Shown piece after piece: positions 54,759 through 63,504 of a stretch of DNA of 64,000 nucleotides. The number at the start of each line of letters is the position of its first letter. The stretch's first letter is position 1. The stretch spans positions 21,626 through 85,625 of the forward strand of contig CAZISM010000008.1 in assembly GCA_964541895.1 (NCBI GenBank), given 5' to 3'. The position numbers and the translations under genes are program-made. Under the pieces are notes generated by a model. That model was not told the DNA's origin, ran no database searches, and was given only the letters and a program-made list of their open reading frames with translations. The stretch comes from CAZISM01 sp964541895 (GTDB lineage: Bacteria; Zhuqueibacterota; Zhuqueibacteria; Residuimicrobiales; Residuimicrobiaceae).

Positions 54759-56011
54759 GACAAACCGTAGCGTTCTTGCTGGCTGGCGGCGTCGGCAGCC
54801 GGCTCAATATTCTGGGCTGGATGCGCGCCAAACCGGCGGTACCCTTTGGCGGCTGCTACCGCCTCATCGATTTCACCATGAGCAACGCCATGAATTCCGG
54901 CGTGCAACAGATCGGTATTCTCACCCAGTATCGCCCCTATTCGCTCATGGGCCATATCAGCTCCGGCGAAGCCTGGGACCTGGTCGGCCGCCGCCGCGGC
55001 GCCCGCATCCTGCCGCCCTCCACCGGCCGGGAGGATTTTGACTGGTACCGCGGCACGGCCGATGCGGTGGCGCAGAATCTGGCTTTTGCGGAAAATTACG
55101 GCGCCAAACGCATTCTTGTGCTGTCCGGCGACCATATTTATAAAATGGACTATGCGCCGATGGTGGAATTCCATCAGCAGAAAAAAGCGGATATCACCAT
55201 TGCCACCATGCAGGTGCCGTGGGAGGACACGCACCACTTTGGCATCGGCATCACCGACGAACACCAGCGCATCATCGACTGGGAAGAGAAACCAAAGAAA
55301 GCCAAAAGCAACCTGGCCTCCATGGGCGTGTATGTGTTCGATTATGGATTCCTTAAAAAAGCCCTGGAGCAGCGGCAGGGACACGATTTCGGCAAAAACA
55401 TCATCCACGATGCCATCAAAAGCGCCAACGTCTATGCCTATCAATTCAACGGCTATTGGGCGGATGTAGGCACGCTCAAGGCCTACTGGCAGGCGAGCAT
55501 GGACATCCTGCAGCCGGATTCAGGACTGGATCTGGCCACCTGGGGCGTGCGCACCAACTATGAAGAGGAGGGGCTGGCCGGCGACCGGCCGACCGCGTTC
55601 ATGGGGCCGCAGGCCAAAGTGGTCAACTCGGTGATTTCCATCGGCTGTGTGGTGCATGGCACGGTGATCAATTCCATTTTATCGCCGGGCGTGCACGTGC
55701 AAGCCGGTGCTGTGGTGAAGGATTCCGTGATCATGCACGACGCCCATATCGGTCGCCAGGCGAAACTGCAGGCTGTGCTGGCGGATAAAAACAGCAGCTT
55801 CGGCAACGGCTGCCAGGTGGGCATTGGCGACGCCTCGCACCCCAATGAACTGTTCCCCGAACATCTGTTCAGCGGCCTGACCGTGGTGGGCAAAAAAGCA
55901 ATGGTGCCGGACAATAAAAAGATTTTTACCAATTCGATTATCGAGCCGCTGGTGAACAAGGAGAGCTATCTCGGCATCAAGCTGGGTGAAGGGGCGTATG
56001 TAAAAAGATAG
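54755..56011 (+). CDS. glgC: Glucose-1-phosphate adenylyltransferase (canonical)
   Basis: Makes ADP-glucose from ATP and glucose 1-phosphate for glycogen or trehalose synthesis. The 418 residues carry a canonical AGGVGSRLNILG...RAKPAVPFGG loop, GTADAVAQN, LSGDHIYKMDY, EEKPKKAKSNLASMGVYVF and WADVGT, followed by the C-terminal beta-helix. ATG 54755 overlaps the stop of the upstream paralogue and has GGGAGGA (54741-54747) before it; a far longer in-frame extension starting at 54395 lies inside the first glgC and is not used. The two proteins probably form a heterotetramer. Confidence 0.92.
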   Translation: MRQTVAFLLAGGVGSRLNILGWMRAKPAVPFGGCYRLIDFTMSNAMNSGVQQIGILTQYRPYSLMGHISSGEAWDLVGRRRGARILPPSTGREDFDWYRGTADAVAQNLAFAENYGAKRILVLSGDHIYKMDYAPMVEFHQQKKADITIATMQVPWEDTHHFGIGITDEHQRIIDWEEKPKKAKSNLASMGVYVFDYGFLKKALEQRQGHDFGKNIIHDAIKSANVYAYQFNGYWADVGTLKAYWQASMDILQPDSGLDLATWGVRTNYEEEGLAGDRPTAFMGPQAKVVNSVISIGCVVHGTVINSILSPGVHVQAGAVVKDSVIMHDAHIGRQAKLQAVLADKNSSFGNGCQVGIGDASHPNELFPEHLFSGLTVVGKKAMVPDNKKIFTNSIIEPLVNKESYLGIKLGEGAYVKR

Positions 56012-56044
56012 GGTTTATTGTTGTGCCTGGACCAAAAAGCCATT

Positions 56045-56064
56045 AACCGCGAATAACCGCGAAT
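56045..56064. repeat. Two tandem copies of a 10-bp unit AACCGCGAAT
   Basis: AACCGCGAAT occurs twice back to back (56045-56054 and 56055-56064) in the 231-bp gap between convergent glgC and the sugar dehydrogenase. The gap otherwise contains no gene or clear terminator that I can see. Confidence 0.6.
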
Positions 56065-56149
56065 TAATCTTTATATGTTGCCAGACGTAATCCTGGGCTG
56101 CAGTCGCTCGCAGGCTTTCGAACAGTATTTCAAAATTTTAAGCGATCGT

Positions 56150-56174
56150 CCCTCTGCGTTCTTTACGGTGAATG
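56150..56174. repeat. Intergenic fragment resembling a dispersed repeat
   Basis: CCCTCTGCGTTCTTTACGGT and the following bases resemble the CTCTGCG...CTTTGCGGTGAA-type intergenic sequence I recall from environmental bacterial genomes, often near AACCGCGAAT units. Recognition is from memory and weak. Confidence 0.3.
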
Positions 56175-56242
56175 CTTCAGGCTGATCAAGCAGCAATACA
56201 CAATTTTTTCTGCTCAGTACGCCCCTGACTAATTGATTTTGG

Positions 56243-57697
56243 TCACTTTAAATAGACCATTTTGATGCTTTTGCGAAACACGCTACCGTATCGTGTTGTT
56301 GCCGTCATTCTTATCAGGTACATTCCTGCCGGATAAGGAGTTGCATCCCACTGCAGGCGTTGGCGATCGCCGGCCTGCAGGGAATCCACCAGCACCGCAA
56401 CGATGGCGCCGAGGCTGTTGATCAGCTCGAGGCGTACATGAGCCTCTTCCGCCAACCTGTACTCTATTGATGTAGCGGCATTGAACGGATTGGGGTGGTT
56501 TTGCAGCAACTCATAGCCGGCCGGCCCTGCGCTGCTCTGTTCGATGGCAGTTGGGGTGGGTTTAAACTGGTAAATCTTGCCGTCAAAGGCGCAGATATAG
56601 AGCTCGCCTGATTCGTCGATGCCGAACGAAGAGATGCCGGCCACTGCGGTGGTCAGTACCTCCACCACCGCCACATCGGGGTTGACGCCGTAATAGCCCA
56701 GTGACCAGATCTTGCGCGACACAAAATCGGCAAACAGGTAACGCCCCTGCAAGGAGGGCAGGGCGGCGCCGGAATAAACGTAACCGCCGGTGATGGAATA
56801 ACCGCCGGATGCGTTATGCCCGTATTCCCAGATCGGCAGGATCAAGCCGGTGGTATCACAACCGGCGGATGGCGAGTAGCAATGCCGGCCTTCCATGATT
56901 CTCCAGCCATAATTGCCGCCTTTGCGAATGATATTGATCTCTTCCCAGCTGTTCTGTCCCACATCCGCACACCAAAGCTTGCCCGTCGCATCAAAGCTGA
57001 ATCGCCAGGGATTGCGCAGACCGTAGGCGAATATCTCTTCCCGATGTCCCGCCGTGTTGCCGGCAAAGGGATTATCCGCTGGAATGGCGTAGGCCTTGCC
57101 CGGCTGGGTGCTGTTCACGTCGACGCGGAGAATTTTACCGAGCAGGGATTTCAGATTCTGACTGTTGTTCTGCGGGTCGCCGCCGGAGCCGCCGTCACCG
57201 GTCGCAATATAGAGGTAGCCGTCCGGACCAAACCGAGTCTGGCCGCCGTTGTGGTTGGAGTAGGGTTGATCGATGGTGAGCAGAATCTGTTCGCTGTTCT
57301 TGTCAGCGGCATCGGGGTCTGATGAGACCCGGTAGCGGGCGATGATGGTCTGGCGTGGATTGGCTCTGGTATAGTTGACGAAGAAGAAGCCGTTGTTTTT
57401 ATAATCCGGATGAAAGGCCAGTCCCAACAATCCCATTTCACCGCCGTTGCTGACGCGATCGCCGATGTCGAGAAACAGCTTTGCCGCTGCTGCGGTTGCC
57501 GTATTGGCAAGCACGCGGATTCTGCCCGGCTGTTCCACCACAAACAGTCGATTGCTGCCATCGCCGCTGTGCTGCAGGTCTACCGGCTGTTCAAACCCCA
57601 GGTTCGGAAAGGCTTCCTGCAATTGATATTGTGCAAGGCTAACCTGGCACAGTATCAGCACGCTGAATATCGCCTTGCTCAGGTGTTTTGTCATCAT
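56243..57697 (-). CDS. Secreted PQQ-type sugar dehydrogenase with C-terminal sorting domain
   Basis: Glucose/sorbosone dehydrogenase-like six-bladed beta-propeller of 484 residues, read on the minus strand from ATG 57697. Signal peptide to about residue 22 (VSLAQ). The propeller shows LFVVEQPGRIRVL, GEMGLLGLAFHPDY, GPDGYLYIATGDGGSGGDPQN, FAYGLRNPWRFSFD and NYGWRIMEG, the usual PQQ/sugar-binding blades. The last 90 residues (LLQNHPNPFNAATSIEYRL ... YPAGMYLIRM) form the FlgD-like C-terminal domain common on surface proteins of FCB-group bacteria, often a sorting signal. Likely exported and cell-surface or extracellular; substrate unknown. Confidence 0.9.
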   Translation of the reverse strand: MMTKHLSKAIFSVLILCQVSLAQYQLQEAFPNLGFEQPVDLQHSGDGSNRLFVVEQPGRIRVLANTATAAAAKLFLDIGDRVSNGGEMGLLGLAFHPDYKNNGFFFVNYTRANPRQTIIARYRVSSDPDAADKNSEQILLTIDQPYSNHNGGQTRFGPDGYLYIATGDGGSGGDPQNNSQNLKSLLGKILRVDVNSTQPGKAYAIPADNPFAGNTAGHREEIFAYGLRNPWRFSFDATGKLWCADVGQNSWEEINIIRKGGNYGWRIMEGRHCYSPSAGCDTTGLILPIWEYGHNASGGYSITGGYVYSGAALPSLQGRYLFADFVSRKIWSLGYYGVNPDVAVVEVLTTAVAGISSFGIDESGELYICAFDGKIYQFKPTPTAIEQSSAGPAGYELLQNHPNPFNAATSIEYRLAEEAHVRLELINSLGAIVAVLVDSLQAGDRQRLQWDATPYPAGMYLIRMTATTRYGSVFRKSIKMVYLK

Positions 57698-57953
57698 GCG
57701 TTTCGCCTTCGCATTAATCAGCCTGGCGAAGGTCTGCCCGAGGATTAGGATGCGTACGCTCCGGCGCGCAAACGTGAGAGCCAACCTTCGCAAGGTTCTG
57801 CTCTATGTAACACAACACGGATCTGCACCGGCGTTATTTCCACCTTCAACGGCTCGAGAGAAGGCAGGCTGCAAAATTCGCAGCGGCATCCATATCGTGA
57901 TCTACAGGTAGTTTTGCAGGACAGAGCCTGCCCATGGAATTTAAAAAGGCGGG

Positions 57954-59120
57954 TCAGGCCGGGGACTCGCGTTTTAACACGGCCACATAAAATCCGTCAA
58001 AGCCGTGTTGCGCCGGACTGTAGCGTTTTTCTTCCAGCAGGGAAAAGGTGTGCGGATATTGTTGCAGGAACCATTTGATCTGTTCTTCGCCTTCGCAGGG
58101 CAGCAGGCTGCAGGTCGAATAGATGAGGAGACCGTTGGGTTTCACCATGCGGCTGTACTGCTGCAGGATGAATTTCTGTTTCTGGCTGAGCTCCTGCAAC
58201 ATCTCCGGTGTCAGGCGCCAGCGCAGGTCCGGATTTCTCGCCAGCACGCCGGTGCCGGTGCAGGGCACATCCAGCAGCAGCCGGTCGGCGCTGTCCTGCA
58301 GCCGTTTGATGACTTTGGCGCTGTCGATGAGTCTGGATTCGATGATGGCGGCGCCGGCGCGCCGCGCCCGGCGCCGCAATTCTTCCAGTTTGTCGTCAGA
58401 GGTGTCGAGGCTGATGATCCGGCCTTTGTTCTGCATCAGCGCCGCCAGATGCAGGCTCTTGCCGCCGCTGCCGGCACAGGCGTCCACCACGCGCAGGCCC
58501 GGCCGCACCTGCATGGCCAGGGAGACCGCCTGGGACGCGGCATCCTGAACTTCGAAATGGCCGAGACGAAACTCGGGCAGCGCAAATACGTTTTGATGTC
58601 GGGGCAACACCAGCGCCTCAGGAGCCCAGGACAGGGTTGTGGGTTGCTGGTTCAGTTTCTCTGCCACACCGGCCACAGTGCTTTTCAGGGTATTGACGCG
58701 CAGAACGATTTTGGCCGGCTGGCTCAATGCGGCCAGTTCGGCTCGCCAGCCCGCCCCTATCTCCTGCAGCCCCTGTTCGTACAACCATTGCGGTACGCTG
58801 AGGGCAATGGCATCGAGGGTGCGGCCTTTTTCACGCAAGCGGCTGGGTTCGGTTTGGCTGCCGTCGCCGGCATCCTGCAGAATTTCCCAGGTCCACAACG
58901 CGGTTTGCAGCGCCTGCTGATCCGTAGCAGGTGGTTCGTTCCGACAGGCCCAGATAAAACGCCAATTTCGCAACAGATCATACACCGTGCCGGCGACCCG
59001 TTCTTTGGGAAGCTCTTTGTTTTTTTTGAAAAGGAGCGCGAGCGCTTTGTCGGCGTGAAACTTGGTGTTGAATATCAGGTCGAGCACGTATACTATTTCT
59101 TGATCCAGATCGGGGAACAT
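57954..59120 (-). CDS. RsmB/NOP2-family rRNA cytosine-C5 methyltransferase
   Basis: SAM-dependent RNA m5C methyltransferase, 388 residues. The Rossmann core contains VVDACAGSGGKSLHLAALM (SAM loop), ISLDTSDDKLEELRRR and the two catalytic cysteines in DVPCTGTGVLARNPD (motif IV) and YSTCSLLPCEGE (motif VI). The N-terminal 130 residues are helical and only loosely like the NusB-type domain of RsmB, so the exact target (C967 of 16S rRNA is usual) is inferred. It is followed on the minus strand, after a 256-base gap, by the sugar dehydrogenase. Confidence 0.88.
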   Translation of the reverse strand: MFPDLDQEIVYVLDLIFNTKFHADKALALLFKKNKELPKERVAGTVYDLLRNWRFIWACRNEPPATDQQALQTALWTWEILQDAGDGSQTEPSRLREKGRTLDAIALSVPQWLYEQGLQEIGAGWRAELAALSQPAKIVLRVNTLKSTVAGVAEKLNQQPTTLSWAPEALVLPRHQNVFALPEFRLGHFEVQDAASQAVSLAMQVRPGLRVVDACAGSGGKSLHLAALMQNKGRIISLDTSDDKLEELRRRARRAGAAIIESRLIDSAKVIKRLQDSADRLLLDVPCTGTGVLARNPDLRWRLTPEMLQELSQKQKFILQQYSRMVKPNGLLIYSTCSLLPCEGEEQIKWFLQQYPHTFSLLEEKRYSPAQHGFDGFYVAVLKRESPA

Positions 59121-59162
59121 GACAGGGTCCAGGTATTTTCAAATGCACACAGTGATGACTGA

Positions 59163-59684
59163 TTAAAGCAGCCACAGCTCAATGAGCCAGGAACAGGATC
59201 CGAGAATGATGCCGGCGAGAAACAGCCGGTAGCTGTAGCCGAGAAAGCGGTATTTGCGATGGTGTAAAACCTGCCCGATCTGGTAGATTTCATTGACAGC
59301 GGCTTCATACACCTTGGCGTCGTCGGCCAGAATCTCGGCCATTTTTTTCATATACTCTTCTGAACTCAGGCTGCTGAAACTGGCAAAGAACAGCCAGTTC
59401 GGACGTTGCCATTTCTTATTGCTGAGGCTGGGCATGATCGCCAGCAGAGCAAAGACGGCGGAGAGCAGCACAAAGCCGCCCAGCAGCAGGCCCCATGCCG
59501 GGAGTCTGCCGTCCCGGGTATTGCTCATAATGATGGTGAGAATGATGGCGGCCACACCGAGCAGGATGTGCGCCTTTTGATCCGCCATGCCGCTCAACTG
59601 CACGTGATGCTGTTGCGTGCTGCGCAGCAGATAATCCGCACTGCCGCGGGCGCGAATTTCGGAAAAATAGTTGCTGTCGCTCAT
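59163..59684 (-). CDS. Pycsar-TM-like (DUF5706-type) membrane protein, orphan
   Basis: A 173-residue protein with three predicted membrane helices (about residues 40-56, 65-85 and 148-172). Before helix 1 lies QLSGMADQKAHILLGVAAI (about residues 29-47), matching the xxxADxKAxxLLxxx pattern of the PycTM/DUF5706 family, membrane effectors triggered by cyclic nucleotides in Pycsar anti-phage systems. No uridylate or cytidylate cyclase gene is adjacent, so a defence role is only a possibility. I start at ATG 59684 because GGAGGAG precedes it; a longer frame to 59822 reads an unlikely N-terminus. Confidence 0.65.
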   Translation of the reverse strand: MSDSNYFSEIRARGSADYLLRSTQQHHVQLSGMADQKAHILLGVAAIILTIIMSNTRDGRLPAWGLLLGGFVLLSAVFALLAIMPSLSNKKWQRPNWLFFASFSSLSSEEYMKKMAEILADDAKVYEAAVNEIYQIGQVLHHRKYRFLGYSYRLFLAGIILGSCSWLIELWLL

Positions 59685-59957
59685 GAGAAGCTCCTCCCTG
59701 GTGTATCCTGACCCGGTCAAGCCGGAAGCAAACGTCGGACACCTTGAAGGGGTTCGACGTTTTTTGACCTTGTTGCACGAAACACCACTCGTAATGCCAT
59801 AAAGGTAAGAAAAATTTGTCATATTTCAAAGAGGTCGATCACATGGCCAACAACAAGATGTTGCCAAATTGGATGAAAAATCGGTATATTGTCAGCGGCC
59901 CGGGCCGCCTCGCGCTGGCGGTTCGGCGATCCGTTTACATTTGACAGAGGAGAGTTG

Positions 59958-60434
59958 ATGCCACGAATCCACAATCCGTTCGTCGGCCGGGAGGGCTATA
60001 ACTGCTTTGCCTGTGCGCCGACCAATGCCCACGGTCTGCACATGGAGTTTTTTGAAGAAGGCGAAGAGGTGGTCAGCCGCTGGCAACCGTCGCTGCACCA
60101 TCAGGGGTGGGGCGATATTTTGCACGGCGGCATTCAAACGACCCTGATGGATGAAATCGCCAGTTGGACCATTTTTGCCAAACTGCACGCCGCCGGCATG
60201 ACTACCAAAATGGAAATCCGCTTTCTCAAACCGGTGTATATTTCCGGCGGCGAGTTGACCGTACGGGCCCGCATCGCTCATAGCAAACGAAATCTCGTTC
60301 GCGTGGAGACCGGCATCTATGATCGCCAGGGAGAGATGGTTTCGGAAGGATCGGTGTATTACTATACGTTTACTCCGGAACAGGCGCGCGAGAAATTGAA
60401 CCTGCCGGGAGTGGAGGACTTTTATCGCTCATAA
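59958..60434 (+). CDS. PaaI-type hotdog-fold thioesterase
   Basis: A 158-residue single hotdog domain. ILHGGIQTTLMDEIASW is the HGG-to-Asp/Glu active-site helix of the PaaI subfamily, and MEIRFLKPVYISGGELTVRARI is its following strand pair. The N-terminus has CFACAPTNAHGLHMEF, with the CFAC-NxxGL motif seen in one branch of the family. Such enzymes hydrolyse acyl-CoA thioesters; substrate unknown. AGAGGAGAG lies 5 bases before ATG 59958. It begins 13 bases before the glycosidase gene, so the two may be co-transcribed. Confidence 0.88.
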   Translation: MPRIHNPFVGREGYNCFACAPTNAHGLHMEFFEEGEEVVSRWQPSLHHQGWGDILHGGIQTTLMDEIASWTIFAKLHAAGMTTKMEIRFLKPVYISGGELTVRARIAHSKRNLVRVETGIYDRQGEMVSEGSVYYYTFTPEQAREKLNLPGVEDFYRS

Positions 60435-60447
60435 CGGGCAGGATGCC

Positions 60448-63174
60448 ATGAGGAACAGACGCTCTTTATATGCCGTAATCGTTCTGCCTGTGGTGGTGTC
60501 GCTTTTGCTGGCCTGCAGCGAATCCGCTCAGGAAACGAACATTTCGGCGACCGTGCCTTTTTCGGCTGCAGAACTGTTCAGCCGCAAGGTTCGTGACACC
60601 TATAGCGGCGATTCCCTGCGCTATATCGCATTCCCGCTGGGCGGCATCGGCAGCGGGTGCATCAGCATGAGCGGGACCGGCAAGCTGATCGATTGGGAAA
60701 TTCAGAACCGGCCCGACAAAGGGTTTCAGCCGCGCTATAGTTTTTTCGGCTTGTGGGCCAGAGAAGAGGGCGGCGAGCCTGCATTCAAAGTGCTGGAAGG
60801 CCAATTGGTCGAGCGACTGGACGGTCCCATGTATCTGACAGAGGATATGTGGTACGGCGGCAACGGATTGGGGCCGCAACAGACCCAGGCGGCCGGGCTG
60901 CCCCGGTTTCGCCACTGCCGCTTTTCCAGCCGCTTTCCTTTTGCGCAGGTTGATCTGCAGGACGAGCACATGCCCGTGTCCGCCACGGTCGAAGCCTGGA
61001 GCCCCTTTATTCCCGGAGACAGCCGCCACAGCTCCCTGCCCGTCGCTGTTTTCAACATCACCCTCACCAACACCAGTTCAAAACCTGTGGACATCAGCCT
61101 CGGCGTCAATGTGCAAAACCTGGCCGGCCGCTATAACCGGGTTTTGCGTGAAAAGAGCTTGACGGTGCTGGAGTTGAGCGACGGCCGCGACGGCGGCCGC
61201 AGCATGTTTGTCGCTTCTCCGGCCATGGCGACGACCTGGCAAACCAACTGGATCGGCGATAACATCTGGACCGCTCTTGAACACTATGCCCGCACTTTTA
61301 TTCGAACCGGTCGTTTTGCCATGGCCGCGACGGCGGTGCGCGAAGAGGGTGAGGAATATGCAGGGCCGCCGGCAAAATCCGGGAGCGGTCGGCGCAGCTC
61401 CATCAACAACGATCGCGTTGGATCCCTGGGGTTTCAGTATGTGCTGGCGCCCGACGCCGCGATAACCATTCCGGTGGTGCTGGGCTGGTATTTTCCTGTT
61501 TTTGACACCGCCGATCCCAAGGAACTCGCCCGCGGTTATCGCGAATGGCGCAACTATTACGGCCAGCAGTGGGCCAGCGGACTGGAGGTCGCCCGTTACA
61601 CCGTCACGCATCTGCAAGCTCTGCAGGAACGGACTCGCCTGTTCCAGAAGAGATTTTTTGCATCGACGCTGCCTGGCGTGGTGCTGGAATCCATTGCCAG
61701 CCAGCTGGCTGTGCTGCGCTCGCCGACACTGATCCGCTATCCGGACGGCACGCTTTATGGCTGGGAAGGATGCGCCATGGCCAAACGGCTTGGTCCCGGC
61801 ACCGCCAACCATGTCTACAACTTTCAGCATGTACTGCCCTATCTGTTCCCGGATCTGCAGCGGTCGATGCTGGAGAATTTTTATAAAAACGGCTTTCGCG
61901 AATCGGACGGCGCCATCCAGTATCGTCTGCCGCTGGGGCCGAACGCCCGCGCCCAGGATCAGCCGGCTCAAGAGGTCTATGGAAAAAAGACCAATTTCTT
62001 CACCGCTGCCGACGGCCAGATGGGGCTGGTGTGCCAGGTGTATCGGGAATGGCAGTTGACTGGCGACGAGCGCTGGCTGGCGTCGTGGTGGCCGCGCATC
62101 AAAAAAAGCCTGGAGTACGCCTGGGTAGAGTGGGATCAGGACCGCGACGGCCTGCTGGAAGGCAGCCATCACAACACCCTGGATCTCAACTATAGCACGC
62201 CTGAACCCGCCTGCGGCAGTCTCTATCAGGCTGCCCTTTTGGCCGGGGAAAAAATGGCCGACCATCTCGGCGATGTGGCAGCGGCACAGGCCTTCCGGCG
62301 CGTCTACGAGTCCGGCAAACGGCTGACAGACCAACTTCTCTTCAACGGCGAGTATTATCAGCAGCAGACGCCGGCGCCCGGCGATCATCAACTGGCCGGC
62401 GGCTGTATATCCGAGCAGGTGCATGGCCAGCTCTATGCGCGCATGCTGGGGCTGGAGGATGTCTTTGACCGCTCCCATATCCACCGCGCGCTCGCATCCC
62501 TGTTCAGGCACAATTTCAAACATGACTTTTTCGACATGGTCAACACCTATCGCGCCTATTCCCTGGGCCAGGATCGCGGTCTCGTCATCGCCACCTGGCC
62601 GCATGGCGATCGTCCGGAAAAGCCTCTGCTCTATGCCGACGAGACCATGAGCGGCTTTGAGTATCAGGTGGCGGCCAATTTGCTCTATGCCGGATATGCA
62701 GCGGAAGGGCTGGCGCTGATCAAGGCGGTGCGCGACCGGCACGACGGCAAACGGCGCAATCCATTTTGCGAATTCGAGTGGGGCAACCATTATGTTCGTT
62801 CCATGGCCAACTATGCCTCGCTGTTGGCCTGGTCCGGATTTCGTTATTCGGCCGTGGAACAGACGGTCTGTATTGAACCTGCGTTCAGTCAGGAGGAATG
62901 TGTGGTTTTTTTCAGCGTACCGGGTGGCTGGGGCACGCTGAGCCGGCAATATGTGGACGGCAGGTGGCAAATCCGCATCGATGTGGCGGAGGGTACCCTG
63001 ATCATAAAGAACTTTATTCTGCCCGCAAGTGCTGCACCAGGACGAGGCGTGGCCCTGGTGAACGGCGAACGACAGGCAGCTACGGTGTCGGTTGCGGGCC
63101 AGGCCACGGTCGTCTCATTTTCCCGGCCGTGGGCCATATCGGCGTCCGCACCGTTGCAGGTTGTTCTCGAATAA
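60448..63174 (+). CDS. GH116-like lipoprotein glycosidase (DUF608, GBA2-type)
   Basis: A 908-residue lipoprotein: signal peptide ending LLLAC (Cys at residue 23). The first half has FPLGGIGSGCISMSGTGKL, the GBA2-type N-terminal beta domain; the C-terminal half is an (alpha/alpha)6 catalytic domain with YPDGTLYGWEG, DRDGLLEGSHHNTLD and ADETMSGFEYQVA. By analogy to GH116, E571 (in LLEG) is the candidate nucleophile and D731 (in YADETMSG) the candidate acid/base. Family members cleave beta-glucosides, beta-xylosides or glucosylceramide. A TonB-dependent receptor begins 330 bases downstream, hinting at outer-membrane glycan uptake. Confidence 0.85.
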   Translation: MRNRRSLYAVIVLPVVVSLLLACSESAQETNISATVPFSAAELFSRKVRDTYSGDSLRYIAFPLGGIGSGCISMSGTGKLIDWEIQNRPDKGFQPRYSFFGLWAREEGGEPAFKVLEGQLVERLDGPMYLTEDMWYGGNGLGPQQTQAAGLPRFRHCRFSSRFPFAQVDLQDEHMPVSATVEAWSPFIPGDSRHSSLPVAVFNITLTNTSSKPVDISLGVNVQNLAGRYNRVLREKSLTVLELSDGRDGGRSMFVASPAMATTWQTNWIGDNIWTALEHYARTFIRTGRFAMAATAVREEGEEYAGPPAKSGSGRRSSINNDRVGSLGFQYVLAPDAAITIPVVLGWYFPVFDTADPKELARGYREWRNYYGQQWASGLEVARYTVTHLQALQERTRLFQKRFFASTLPGVVLESIASQLAVLRSPTLIRYPDGTLYGWEGCAMAKRLGPGTANHVYNFQHVLPYLFPDLQRSMLENFYKNGFRESDGAIQYRLPLGPNARAQDQPAQEVYGKKTNFFTAADGQMGLVCQVYREWQLTGDERWLASWWPRIKKSLEYAWVEWDQDRDGLLEGSHHNTLDLNYSTPEPACGSLYQAALLAGEKMADHLGDVAAAQAFRRVYESGKRLTDQLLFNGEYYQQQTPAPGDHQLAGGCISEQVHGQLYARMLGLEDVFDRSHIHRALASLFRHNFKHDFFDMVNTYRAYSLGQDRGLVIATWPHGDRPEKPLLYADETMSGFEYQVAANLLYAGYAAEGLALIKAVRDRHDGKRRNPFCEFEWGNHYVRSMANYASLLAWSGFRYSAVEQTVCIEPAFSQEECVVFFSVPGGWGTLSRQYVDGRWQIRIDVAEGTLIIKNFILPASAAPGRGVALVNGERQAATVSVAGQATVVSFSRPWAISASAPLQVVLE

Positions 63175-63313
63175 TATGAATTGAATGAAGGGGCACCCTG
63201 GGGCGCGAACAGCACCTGTTGACTCACTGGCTTGCGCATCAGTAAAACAATCGCATGCTCCCTTGGCGGTTGCCTGGATTGGATCGTCTCGCGGAAAAAT
63301 GTAGAAAAAAAGC

Positions 63314-63342
63314 TTGACTGAAAAAAAAAATCTGCGTATAAA
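63314..63342 (+). promoter_or_regulatory. Predicted promoter of the TonB-dependent receptor
   Basis: TTGACT (63314-63319), 17-bp A-rich spacer, TATAAA (63337-63342); 5/6 matches in both boxes. Transcription would start near 63349, giving a leader of about 155 bases. Confidence 0.65.
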
Positions 63343-63354
63343 TAGGTATACCTA
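63343..63354. promoter_or_regulatory. Candidate operator, 12-bp palindrome TAGGTATACCTA
   Basis: A perfect inverted repeat directly downstream of the -10 box and spanning the predicted start site, the classical position for a repressor operator. The binding protein is unknown. Confidence 0.45.
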
Positions 63355-63504
63355 GCAAGCACAGCAGACGTTACAGACCATGTTATAATGGACCACGTTG
63401 TTAAATCCGACCTTCCCCGTTGCAAAACCGGCTCAGAACAGCCTGAGCACAGGCACTCGCGGGCTTTTCCTGTACAGATACAAACAGAACAAGAGGTATC
63501 TCCT

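Larger units (their letters stand above)
63175..63504 (+). promoter_or_regulatory. 330-bp regulatory gap before the TonB-dependent receptor
   Basis: No gene of credible size. It holds a promoter (63314-63342), a 12-bp palindrome at the predicted start (63343-63354), a second TATAAT (63384-63389) with no good -35, and a perfect 6-bp hairpin GCTCAG-aacagc-CTGAGC (63431-63448) in the leader. The receptor's Shine-Dalgarno AAGAGGT is at 63491-63497. I see no clear terminator for the upstream glycosidase. Confidence 0.6.

Noticed and set aside
60466..61029. Long minus-strand open frames opposite the glycosidase and ATP synthase genes
   Set aside because: They follow from codon bias of the GC-rich plus-strand genes and show no family motif or ribosome site.
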